A DNA stretch of 6,552 bases from Anaerotignum sp. (lineage in GTDB: Bacteria > Bacillota > Clostridia > Lachnospirales > Anaerotignaceae). The notes under the pieces were generated by a model that saw only the letters and a list, made by a program, of their open reading frames with translations, was not told the DNA's origin and searched no databases. Location of the stretch: positions 1 through 6,552 of the forward strand of contig JAFZDV010000192.1 of assembly GCA_017560955.1 (NCBI GenBank), in the 5' to 3' direction. Position 1 is the stretch's first letter, and every line of letters starts with the position of its first letter. Both the position numbers and the translations under genes were made by a program. Shown one piece after another: positions 1 through 5,469 of this stretch.

Positions 1-2
1 GT

Positions 3-74
3 GCGCGAGTGGCTCAGTGGTAGAGCATCGCCTTGCCAAGGCGAGGGTCGCGAGTTCGAATCTCGTCTCGCGCT
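3..74 (+). tRNA. tRNA-Gly (anticodon GCC)
   Basis: A full cloverleaf can be folded by eye. The acceptor stem is 3-9 with 67-73 (7 bp) and the D-stem is 12-15 with 23-26. The anticodon stem is 28-32 with 40-44, closing the 7-nt loop TTGCCAA, whose anticodon GCC is at 35-37. The T-stem is 50-54 with 62-66 around a TTCGAAT loop. T74 is the discriminator base, as is usual for bacterial tRNA-Gly. No CCA is encoded (TTT follows), so the tail must be added after transcription. It reads GGC and GGU, the two Gly codons used almost exclusively in the highly biased genes of this window. Its promoter lies outside the window. Confidence 0.97.
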
Positions 75-80
75 TTAGAG

Positions 81-113
81 AATCGGTTTTGAGAATATCA
101 AGACCGATTTTTT
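81..113 (+). terminator. Intrinsic terminator of the tRNA-Gly transcript
   Basis: A 12-bp stem is formed by 81-92 and 98-109, all Watson-Crick except one T88-G102 wobble, with a 5-nt loop (93-97). It leads into a run of six T at 108-113. It begins 7 nt after the tRNA 3' end, so it should end the tRNA transcript and separate it from the DUF503 gene. Confidence 0.9.
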
Positions 114-146
114 CGTATATGCGATTTTTGTCGAAGGGGTGAGAAT

Positions 147-428
147 ATGATCGTAGGAACTTGTGAAGTCACTTTCCGTGCGGACTGGGTATCCAGCCTG
201 AAGGAAAAACGGATGGTCGTGAAAAGTCTGGTGGAGAAAACAAGACACAAATTCAATGCTTCCGTGGCGGAGGTCGACCTGCAGGATGAGCATAAGATGA
301 TCGTGATCGGCTTTGCCTGTGTCAGCAATGAAAAACGCCATGCAGACAGCCAGATCCAGCATATCCTTGATTTTATGGAGAAAAACACAGAGGCGGAATT
401 GATTTCTGCAGAATATGATGTATTCTAA
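147..428 (+). CDS. DUF503 (YlxP-family) small protein
   Basis: This 93-residue protein matches the DUF503/YlxP family in length and in its N-terminal pattern: MIVGTCEVTFR, then SLKEKRMVVKSLVEKTRHKF at about residues 17-36, then a conserved VAEVDLQDEHK segment and IGFACVSNE. The family forms a small alpha/beta fold. In many Firmicutes it is encoded between infB and rbfA, which has led to suggestions of a translation or ribosome-assembly role, but its function is not established. Here it stands between a tRNA gene and tig, away from infB. A strong Shine-Dalgarno (AAGGGGTGA, 134-142) precedes the ATG with 4-nt spacing. I see no clear promoter in the 33 bp after the tRNA terminator, so it may depend on read-through or on a promoter I cannot recognise. 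Codon use is mixed, suggesting modest expression. Confidence 0.88.
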   Translation: MIVGTCEVTFRADWVSSLKEKRMVVKSLVEKTRHKFNASVAEVDLQDEHKMIVIGFACVSNEKRHADSQIQHILDFMEKNTEAELISAEYDVF

Positions 429-472
429 GTGTATTTTTTGCCGAAATTCTGCGGAAAATTTGCATTTTACGG

Positions 473-501
473 TAGATTTTCAAAATTCAATGTGTTATAA
501 T
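473..501 (+). promoter_or_regulatory. Extended -10 promoter for tig-clpP-clpX
   Basis: A perfect TATAAT lies at 496-501, preceded by TGT (493-495), which makes an extended -10 element. The -35 position at 17-bp spacing (473-478, TAGATT) matches consensus poorly (3 of 6), as is common for extended -10 promoters. The predicted transcript start is about 508-510, giving a leader of about 105 nt. The DNA upstream (455-487) is rich in short A and T runs. Confidence 0.75.
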
Positions 502-509
502 CGACTTTG

Positions 510-540
510 ATTGTGCAGTCGCTAGGGCTGCATTCGCAAT
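510..540 (+). promoter_or_regulatory. Possible 5'-end hairpin of the tig mRNA
   Basis: ATTG (510-513) pairs with CAAT (537-540), and TGCAG (514-518) pairs with CTGCA (528-532), leaving a 4-nt bulge TTCG (533-536) on the 3' side and a 9-nt loop. The structure starts almost exactly at the predicted +1. Such 5'-terminal stems can protect mRNA from decay. No riboswitch family is recognisable. Confidence 0.35.
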
Positions 541-595
541 ATGGCACCATCATAAAAAAACAATAAGACAGGGTTGTCATTACATTTAAATTTTT

Positions 596-602
596 AAGGA
601 GG
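596..602 (+). promoter_or_regulatory. Ribosome binding site of tig
   Basis: AAGGAGG, a full anti-Shine-Dalgarno match, ends 10 nt before the first ATG (613) and 13 nt before the second (616). This favours the first ATG of the ATGATG pair as the start. Confidence 0.8.
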
Positions 603-612
603 AACTACTAAG

Positions 613-1908
613 ATGATGAACGCAGTAGTAATCAGCAAAGAAAAAACAGCAGTAAAAATTTCCTTTGAAGTAAGCGCAGAAGTACTGGAAACAGGTCTGG
701 CTTTTGCTTACAACAAACACAAAAATGAAATCGCTCTGCCCGGTTTCAGAAAAGGTAAAGTACCTAGAAAAATCGTTGAAAAACAGTTCGGCGAAGGCTT
801 CTTCTATGAAGATGCAATCAACCACATCTTCCCCGAAAACTACATGGCAGCAATCAAAGAACTGGGTCTGGATGTAGTATCCGCTCCCGTTCTGGACATC
901 GAATACATCGAAGGCGGCAAAGGTGCTAAATTTATCTGCGATGTTACAGTAAAACCCGAAGTTGAACTGGGTCAGTACAAAGGCCTGACAGTAGAAAAAG
1001 TTTCTGCTGAAGTAACAGATACAGACGTTATGCTGGAACTGGAAAAAGTTCAGAGACAGAATGCAAGAAAAGTTGAAGTAACAGACAGAGCAGCTCAGAT
1101 GGGCGACATCGCTAACATCAACTACCTGGGTTCCGTTGACGGCGTTCCTTTCGACGGCGGCAAAGCTGAAGGTCACGACCTGGAACTGGGTTCTCACTCC
1201 TTCATCGAAGGTTTTGAAGAAGCAATCGTTGGTCACAACATCGGCGAAGAATTCGACATCAATGTAACATTCCCCGAAGCTTACCACGCTCCCGAACTGG
1301 CTGGCAAAGCAGCAGTATTCGCAATCAAACTGAACTCCATCACAGCAAAAGAACTGCCCGAACTGAACGATGCATTCGCTGAAGATGTATCCGAATTCTC
1401 CACACTGGATGAATACAAAGCAGACATTCTGGCTAAACTGGCTGCAGACAAAACAGAAAAAGCTAGACAGCTGCAGGGCGACAAACTGCTGGACGTTGCA
1501 GTAGCTAACTGCAAAATGGAAGTACCTCAGGTTATGTACGATAACAAAATCGACGGTATGCTGAATGAATTCAAAGAAAACATCATGCGTCAGGGTCTGT
1601 CCATGGAAGTTTACTACCAGTACATGAACACAAATGAAGAAATGATGAGAGAAACATTCAAAGACACATCCATCAAATCCGTAGATGCTAGACTGATGCT
1701 GGAAGCTATCGCTAAAGCTGAAAACCTGGTAATCTCCGATGAAGAACTGGATGCAGAAGTTGTAAAATACGGCGAATCCTACGGTATCGACGGTCAGACA
1801 ATGCTGGAAATGATTCAGCCTGAAGACAAAGATGCTCTGAGACAGGATCTGCTGGTAAGAGCAGCTATGAAAGTGATCGAAGACACAGCTGTTTACACAG
1901 AAGCTTAA
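613..1908 (+). CDS. tig: Trigger factor (ribosome-bound chaperone and prolyl isomerase)
   Basis: Trigger factor sits at the ribosome exit tunnel, shields nascent chains and can isomerise peptidyl-prolyl bonds. This 431-residue protein has the usual family length (E. coli 432) and all three domains. The N-terminal ribosome-binding domain carries the signature GFRKGKVP at residues 44-51. An FKBP-type isomerase domain lies at about 160-245, with GDIANINYLG from residue 164 and FDGGKAEGHDLELGSHSFI after it. The helical C-terminal chaperone arms run from about 247 to 431. Codon use is extreme: Thr is essentially always ACA, Leu CTG, Lys AAA and Arg mostly AGA, as expected for a very abundant protein. 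It is the first gene of a tig-clpP-clpX cluster, 78 nt ahead of clpP, with its own extended -10 promoter upstream. No sign of truncation or frameshift. Confidence 0.98.
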   Translation: MMNAVVISKEKTAVKISFEVSAEVLETGLAFAYNKHKNEIALPGFRKGKVPRKIVEKQFGEGFFYEDAINHIFPENYMAAIKELGLDVVSAPVLDIEYIEGGKGAKFICDVTVKPEVELGQYKGLTVEKVSAEVTDTDVMLELEKVQRQNARKVEVTDRAAQMGDIANINYLGSVDGVPFDGGKAEGHDLELGSHSFIEGFEEAIVGHNIGEEFDINVTFPEAYHAPELAGKAAVFAIKLNSITAKELPELNDAFAEDVSEFSTLDEYKADILAKLAADKTEKARQLQGDKLLDVAVANCKMEVPQVMYDNKIDGMLNEFKENIMRQGLSMEVYYQYMNTNEEMMRETFKDTSIKSVDARLMLEAIAKAENLVISDEELDAEVVKYGESYGIDGQTMLEMIQPEDKDALRQDLLVRAAMKVIEDTAVYTEA

Positions 1909-1930
1909 TTTAACGAAATAACATGAAATC

Positions 1931-1960
1931 AAATAGGCACAGTTCTGACTGTGCCTATTT
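1931..1960 (+). terminator. Hairpin between tig and clpP (partial terminator or processing element)
   Basis: A perfect 13-bp stem (1931-1943 with 1948-1960) with a 4-nt TCTG loop lies 22 nt after the tig stop. Only three T follow (1958-1960) before AGATAAAG, so it is a poor intrinsic terminator on the + strand. No promoter fits between it and clpP. I infer a leaky attenuator, or a stem that protects the 3' end of tig mRNA after processing. Confidence 0.55.
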
Positions 1961-1986
1961 AGATAAAGAGGATTGGAGGAATCATA

Positions 1987-2583
1987 ATGAGTTTAGTACC
2001 TATGGTCGTGGAACAGTCCAACCGCGGTGAACGTTCTTATGATATTTATTCCAGATTGCTGAAAGACAGAATCATCTTTTTGGGTGAAGAAGTAAACGAT
2101 GTAACAGCAAGCCTTGTTGTGGCACAGCTGCTGTTCCTGGCTGCGGAAGACCCTGATAAAGATATCAATCTGTATATCAACAGCCCCGGCGGCTCTGTAA
2201 CAGCCGGTATGGCAATTTATGATACAATGCAGTACATCAAACCCGATGTATCCACAATCTGCATCGGCATGGCTGCAAGCATGGGCGCTTTCCTGCTGGC
2301 AGGCGGTGCAAAAGGCAAGAGATATGCTCTGCCCAATGCAGAAGTAATGATCCACCAGCCCAGCGGCGGCGCAAGAGGTCAGGCAACAGATATCTGCATC
2401 CATGCAGAAAACATTCTGCGTACAAAGCAGAAACTGAACAAGATCCTGGCTGAAAACACAGGCAAACCCGTAGAAGAAGTGGAAAGAGACACAGAACGTG
2501 ATAATTTCATGACTGCGGAAGAAGCAATGGCTTATGGCCTGATCGACGCTGTGATCACAAGACCCCAGACAAAGGAGAAATGA
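1987..2583 (+). CDS. clpP: ATP-dependent Clp protease proteolytic subunit
   Basis: ClpP is the cytoplasmic serine peptidase that forms a double seven-membered ring and degrades proteins fed to it by AAA+ partners such as ClpX. The 198-residue product has the full catalytic triad: Ser98 in GMAASMGAF (94-102), His123 in MIHQPSGG, and Asp172 in ERDNFM. The oxyanion-region motif SPGGSVTAG spans 66-74. The short N-terminus ([19 protein letters not shown]) resembles Firmicute ClpP and suggests little or no propeptide. A strong ribosome binding site (GGAGGA, 1975-1980) precedes the ATG by 6 nt. It lies directly before clpX, the usual bacterial order. I saw no CtsR or CIRCE operator upstream, so heat-shock control of this copy is not supported by the sequence. 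Confidence 0.98.
   Translation: MSLVPMVVEQSNRGERSYDIYSRLLKDRIIFLGEEVNDVTASLVVAQLLFLAAEDPDKDINLYINSPGGSVTAGMAIYDTMQYIKPDVSTICIGMAASMGAFLLAGGAKGKRYALPNAEVMIHQPSGGARGQATDICIHAENILRTKQKLNKILAENTGKPVEEVERDTERDNFMTAEEAMAYGLIDAVITRPQTKEK
2573..2577 (+). promoter_or_regulatory. Ribosome binding site of clpX inside the clpP end
   Basis: AGGAG sits in the last codons of clpP, 9 nt before the clpX ATG at 2587. The clpP stop and clpX start are only 3 nt apart, so translation of the two is probably coupled. The in-frame ATG at 2608 has no comparable site, which supports the upstream start. Confidence 0.7.
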
Positions 2584-2586
2584 TAA

Positions 2587-3876
2587 ATGCACGGTAAAAC
2601 AGAAGATATGAATAAACTGCGCTGCTCCTTCTGTGGTAAAACACAGGATCAGGTGAAAAAACTGATTGCGGGCCCCAATGTATATATCTGCGATGAATGT
2701 ATCGATCTGTGTGCCGATATCATCGATGAAGAATACGATGTTCTGGCGGATAAGGATGAGAACTTCAAAGTTCCCAAGCCTAAGGAAATCAAAGCGACAC
2801 TGGATGAATATGTAATCGGTCAGGACAAAGCAAAACAGGCTCTGGCGGTTGCAGTATATAACCACTACAAACGCATTTACATGGATGCGAAAGCAGATGA
2901 TGTGGAACTGCAGAAAAGTAATATCCTGCTGGTAGGCCCTACCGGTACAGGTAAGACTCTGCTGGCACAGACTCTGGCGAAGGTTCTGAATGTTCCTTTT
3001 GCCATTGCTGATGCAACATCTCTGACAGAAGCGGGTTACGTTGGTGAAGACGTTGAAAACATCCTGCTGAAACTGATCCAGGCTGCAGATTACGATATTG
3101 AACGTGCAGAACGCGGTATCATCTATATCGACGAGATCGATAAGATCACAAAGAAAAGTGAAAATGTATCCATCACAAGAGATGTCAGCGGTGAAGGCGT
3201 ACAGCAGGCACTGCTGAAGATCCTGGAAGGCACTGTGGCAAGCGTACCCCCTCAGGGCGGCAGAAAACATCCTCATCAGGAATTCCTGCAGATCGATACA
3301 ACAAACATCCTGTTCATCTGCGGCGGTGCTTTCGGCGGTATCGAAAAGATCATTCAGAACCGTATGGGTCATAAAGTGATCGGTTTCGGTGCAGAATCTC
3401 ACAGCAAACTGGATAAAACAAACGATGAACTGCTGAGAAGCCTGATGCCTCAGGATCTGCTGAAATATGGTCTGATCCCTGAATTCATTGGCCGTCTGCC
3501 CGTAGTGGTAACACTGGATAATCTGGATGAAGATGCATTCGTGCATATTCTGACAGAACCCAAGAATGCACTGACAAAACAGTATGAATATCTGTTTGCA
3601 CTGGACGATGTGATTCTGGAATTCAAGGAAGAAGCACTGAGAGCCATTGCAAGAAAAGCTATGGAAAGAGAAACAGGCGCTCGTGGTCTGCGTGCCATCA
3701 TGGAAGAATTCATCAACCCTGTGATGTATGAAATCCCTACAGAAACAACTGTGGAACGCTGTGTTATCACAGAAGCGGTGGTAAATGGCGAAACAGCTCC
3801 TGAATATATCCACAATGAAAACAGAGAACCTCTGCAGCGCATGCGTAAGCGTAAAAGCAGCAGACCTTCTGCATAA
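2587..3876 (+). CDS. clpX: Clp protease ATP-binding subunit ClpX
   Basis: ClpX is the hexameric AAA+ unfoldase that recognises substrates, unfolds them and threads them into ClpP. The 429-residue product is complete. A zinc-binding domain has four cysteines (13, 16, 35, 38). Walker A is GPTGTGKT (117-124), the pore-1 loop is GYVG (150-153), and Walker B is IIYIDEID with catalytic Glu183. The RKH substrate loop is at 226-228, the ClpP-docking IGF loop at 265-267, and the sensor-2 motif GARGLR at 364-369. The IGF tripeptide fits pairing with the adjacent clpP product. The tail is basic (KRKSSR). The seven residues before [11 protein letters not shown] are an unusual short extension, but the ribosome binding site supports this start. 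A canonical terminator follows, so lon is not part of this operon. Confidence 0.98.
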   Translation: MHGKTEDMNKLRCSFCGKTQDQVKKLIAGPNVYICDECIDLCADIIDEEYDVLADKDENFKVPKPKEIKATLDEYVIGQDKAKQALAVAVYNHYKRIYMDAKADDVELQKSNILLVGPTGTGKTLLAQTLAKVLNVPFAIADATSLTEAGYVGEDVENILLKLIQAADYDIERAERGIIYIDEIDKITKKSENVSITRDVSGEGVQQALLKILEGTVASVPPQGGRKHPHQEFLQIDTTNILFICGGAFGGIEKIIQNRMGHKVIGFGAESHSKLDKTNDELLRSLMPQDLLKYGLIPEFIGRLPVVVTLDNLDEDAFVHILTEPKNALTKQYEYLFALDDVILEFKEEALRAIARKAMERETGARGLRAIMEEFINPVMYEIPTETTVERCVITEAVVNGETAPEYIHNENREPLQRMRKRKSSRPSA

Positions 3877-3885
3877 AAGAAAATC

Positions 3886-3912
3886 AAGAGTACCGTAAGG
3901 TACTCTTTTTTT
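3886..3912 (+). terminator. Intrinsic terminator after clpX
   Basis: A perfect 9-bp stem (3886-3894 with 3899-3907) closes a GTAA tetraloop and is followed by a run of seven T (3906-3912). It starts 10 nt after the clpX stop and ends the tig-clpP-clpX unit. Confidence 0.95.
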
Positions 3913-3921
3913 GTGAAAAAG

Positions 3922-4016
3922 TTTCCTTGTATGGAAAAACGCACAAGAAATGTCCATGTTATTTTATCATGTATGGAGATTTGTACATGTCTGGTGGAAT
4001 GGCTGGAACATCTGAC
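3922..4016. repeat. Inverted repeats in the region upstream of the threonine dehydratase promoter
   Basis: Two small dyads lie between the clpX terminator and the phased A-tracts: TTTCC (3922-3926) with GGAAA (3933-3937), and CATGTA (3968-3973) with TACATG (3984-3989), the latter separated by 10 bp. The octamer AAATGTCC also occurs at 3948-3955 and again at 4119-4126 in the leader. No gene is visible here. The repeats are short and may be chance; as possible regulator sites they are only candidates. Confidence 0.3.
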
Positions 4017-4052
4017 AAAATCGAGAAAAATGTGAAAAAAATCGCAAAAAAA
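4017..4052. promoter_or_regulatory. Phased A-tracts (curved DNA / UP element)
   Basis: Four A runs lie at 4017-4020, 4026-4030, 4035-4041 and 4046-4052. Their centres are 9.5 to 11 bp apart, about one helical turn, which is the classic arrangement for intrinsic DNA bending. The last two runs fall at about -56 to -50 and -45 to -39 from the predicted start, where UP-element subsites contact the RNA polymerase alpha subunit. Confidence 0.65.
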
Positions 4053-4054
4053 CG

Positions 4055-4084
4055 TTGACGAAAACGGATTTTCGGGACTATAAT
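4055..4084 (+). promoter_or_regulatory. Near-consensus promoter of the threonine dehydratase gene
   Basis: The -35 box is TTGACG (4055-4060, 5 of 6) and the -10 box is TATAAT (4079-4084, 6 of 6), with 18-bp spacing. The predicted start is about 4091, giving a leader of about 86 nt. A perfect 6-bp inverted repeat, CGAAAA-CGGA-TTTTCG (4059-4074), sits in the spacer and overlaps the last two bases of the -35 box, so it could be an operator. Confidence 0.85.
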
Positions 4085-4108
4085 GAGGGTGTATTCGAGA
4101 GAAAGACA

Positions 4109-4128
4109 AAGGGCAAACAAATGTCCTT
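4109..4128 (+). other. Weak hairpin in the threonine dehydratase leader
   Basis: AAGGGC (4109-4114) can pair with GTCCTT (4123-4128), with one G-T wobble and an 8-nt loop. No T-box signature, no Ile/Thr-rich leader peptide and no terminator alternative is visible, so attenuation is not supported. Confidence 0.2.
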
Positions 4129-4163
4129 GGAATAACGACAAATAATTAACAATATTAAGAAAC

Positions 4164-4168
4164 AGGAG
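4164..4168 (+). promoter_or_regulatory. Ribosome binding site that fixes the threonine dehydratase start
   Basis: AGGAG is followed by 8 nt and then ATG at 4177. The longer reading from GTG at 4168 would start on the last base of this ribosome binding site, so it cannot be the real start. Confidence 0.85.
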
Positions 4169-4176
4169 TGATCATC

Positions 4177-5367
4177 ATGTTAACACTGGAAATGATTCAG
4201 GAAGCTAAAAAAACACTGGAAGGCGTTGCTAGAGTAACACCTATGTACGAATCCGCATTCATCAACCCCAATGCAAATGTTTACATCAAATGTGAAAACA
4301 TGCAGCTGACAGGTTCCTTCAAACTGAGAGGCGCTTATGTAAAAACAAACAGCCTGACAGAAGAAGAAGCAGCAAAAGGTGTAATCGCTTGTTCCGCAGG
4401 TAACCACGCTCAGGGTGTAGCTCTGTCCGCTCAGAAAAAAGGTATCAAAGCTACAATCTGCATGCCCGCAGGTGCTCCTCTGGCTAAAGTAGAAGCTACA
4501 AAGAGCTACGGCGCAGAAGTTGTTCTGGTTCCCGGCGTATACGATGACGCAGCTGCAAAAGCAGTAGAACTGCAGAAAGAACACGGCTACACATTCCTGC
4601 ACCCCTTCAACGATGAATACGTTATGGCTGGTCAGGGTACAGTAGCTCTGGAAATTCTGGAAAAACTGCCCGAAGCTGAAGTAATTCTGTGCCCCATCGG
4701 TGGCGGCGGTCTGATCGCTGGTATCGCAACAGCTGTAAAAGCAATCAACCCCAACTGTAAAGTATACGGCGTTCAGGCAGCAGGTGCTCCTTCCATGAAA
4801 CAGTCCGTAGAACACAAAAAAATCGAAAAACTGGCTAGCGTAGCAACAATGGCTGACGGTATCGCTGTTAAAGAACCCGGCGACCTGACATTCGAAGCTG
4901 TTATGAAATATGTTGACGGCGTTGTAACAGTAACAGAAGCAGAAATTGCTTCCGCTATCCTGATGCTGCTGGAAAAACACAAAATGGTAGCTGAAGGCGC
5001 TGGTGCTGTTTCCGTAGCTGCTGCTATGACAAACAAAGTAGACATCGCTGGCAAAAACGTTGTATGTGTTGTTTCCGGTGGTAACGTAGACGTTAACGTT
5101 CTGGACAGAATCATCGACAAAGGCCTGCAGGAAAACGGCAGAATCGCTGAATTCTCTGTAATGATGGCTGATAAACCCGGTCAGCTGATCCAGCTGCTGC
5201 AGATCATCTCCGAAACAGGCGCTAACATTCTGGATGTAGAACACAACAGAAGAGCAAAAGGCGTAGCTGTATCCAACGTAGTAGTAGACGTAACAGTTGA
5301 AACAAGAAACAAAGCTCACTACGAAGAAATGGTAGCTGCTCTGAAAGCAAACGGTTACACAATCTAA
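4177..5367 (+). CDS. ilvA: Threonine ammonia-lyase (PLP-dependent, ACT domain)
   Basis: This enzyme deaminates L-threonine to 2-oxobutyrate and ammonia, feeding isoleucine synthesis or fermentation to propionate. The 396-residue product has a fold-type II PLP domain with the cofactor lysine Lys49 in SFKLRGA (47-53), the SAGNHAQGVA motif (73-82) and the glycine loop GGGGL (175-179) that binds the PLP phosphate. A single C-terminal ACT-like domain (about 323-396) begins at IAEFSVMMADKPGQL. This is the medium-length form of about 400 residues, not the roughly 510-residue biosynthetic IlvA with a double regulatory domain. Codon use is as extreme as in tig: Thr only ACA, Gly only GGC/GGT, and Leu CTG after one TTA. 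It appears to be monocistronic, with its own strong promoter and terminator. The features favour a catabolic role (tdcB-like); the effector bound by the ACT domain cannot be read from sequence. A serine dehydratase side activity is possible. Confidence 0.93.
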   Translation: MLTLEMIQEAKKTLEGVARVTPMYESAFINPNANVYIKCENMQLTGSFKLRGAYVKTNSLTEEEAAKGVIACSAGNHAQGVALSAQKKGIKATICMPAGAPLAKVEATKSYGAEVVLVPGVYDDAAAKAVELQKEHGYTFLHPFNDEYVMAGQGTVALEILEKLPEAEVILCPIGGGGLIAGIATAVKAINPNCKVYGVQAAGAPSMKQSVEHKKIEKLASVATMADGIAVKEPGDLTFEAVMKYVDGVVTVTEAEIASAILMLLEKHKMVAEGAGAVSVAAAMTNKVDIAGKNVVCVVSGGNVDVNVLDRIIDKGLQENGRIAEFSVMMADKPGQLIQLLQIISETGANILDVEHNRRAKGVAVSNVVVDVTVETRNKAHYEEMVAALKANGYTI

Positions 5368-5387
5368 TTCGATATCATACGAATTTC

Positions 5388-5420
5388 AACCCACTCTCAT
5401 TTGAGGGTGGGTTTTCTTTT
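5388..5420 (+). terminator. Intrinsic terminator after the threonine dehydratase gene
   Basis: A stem of up to 12 bp (5388-5399 with 5402-5413), with one T-G wobble, is GC-rich at its base (AACCCAC with GTGGGTT). It is followed by TTTTCTTTT (5412-5420). The top A-T pair probably opens to give a 4-nt loop. It begins 20 nt after the stop codon. Confidence 0.92.
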
Positions 5421-5421
5421 G

Positions 5422-5450
5422 TTGAAAAAAAGATGGAATGGTAGTATCCT
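5422..5450 (+). promoter_or_regulatory. Candidate promoter of the DMT transporter gene
   Basis: TTGAAA (5422-5427, 5 of 6) and TATCCT (5445-5450, 4 of 6) are 17 bp apart, just after the preceding terminator. The predicted start at about 5457 would leave a leader of only some 13 nt that begins at the ribosome binding site. This is possible but tight. Confidence 0.45.
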
Positions 5451-5457
5451 AATCCTT

Positions 5458-5464
5458 GAGGTGA
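5458..5464 (+). promoter_or_regulatory. Ribosome binding site that fixes the DMT transporter start
   Basis: GAGGTGA ends 5 nt before ATG 5470. An in-frame TTG at 5401 would extend the protein by 23 residues, but that codon lies inside the preceding terminator hairpin and has no ribosome binding site, so it is rejected. Confidence 0.85.
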
Positions 5465-5469
5465 AAAAC

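Noticed and set aside
75..388. Open frames on the - strand opposite the DUF503 gene.
   Set aside because: They overlap a recognised gene and a terminator, have no ribosome binding site and show no known domain.
1892..1924. Internal clpP promoter (TTTACA with TAACAT).
   Set aside because: The spacing is 21 bp, too long for a standard promoter, and no better -10 box fits.
1909..1986. CtsR or CIRCE heat-shock operator before clpP.
   Set aside because: Neither the GGTCAAA tandem repeat nor the TTAGCACTC inverted repeat is present. The only structure is the 13-bp hairpin.
1993..3957. A 654-codon open frame on the - strand across clpP and clpX, and similar ones at 586-1932 and 4180-5319.
   Set aside because: All are in exact codon register with the sense genes. 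They stay open because the sense genes avoid TTA, CTA and TCA codons, whose complements are stops. They are Cys/Phe-rich with no domain, and no ribosome binding site supports them.
4083..4145. A 20-residue open frame in the threonine dehydratase leader, as a possible attenuator peptide.
   Set aside because: Its ATG overlaps the -10 box, upstream of the predicted transcript start. It has no Thr or Ile codon run, and no terminator follows it.
4168..4176. GTG start that would add three residues to the threonine dehydratase.
   Set aside because: The GTG overlaps the last base of the AGGAG ribosome binding site; ATG 4177 has correct spacing.
3913..4176. T-box riboswitch or CodY site controlling the threonine dehydratase.
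   Set aside because: No T-box core sequence or terminator/antiterminator pair is visible. The GAAAA-N4-TTTTC dyad has its half-sites in the opposite order to the CodY consensus.
5401..5469. TTG start adding 23 residues to the DMT transporter.
   Set aside because: It lies inside the preceding terminator hairpin and has no ribosome binding site, while ATG 5470 has GAGGTGA at good spacing.
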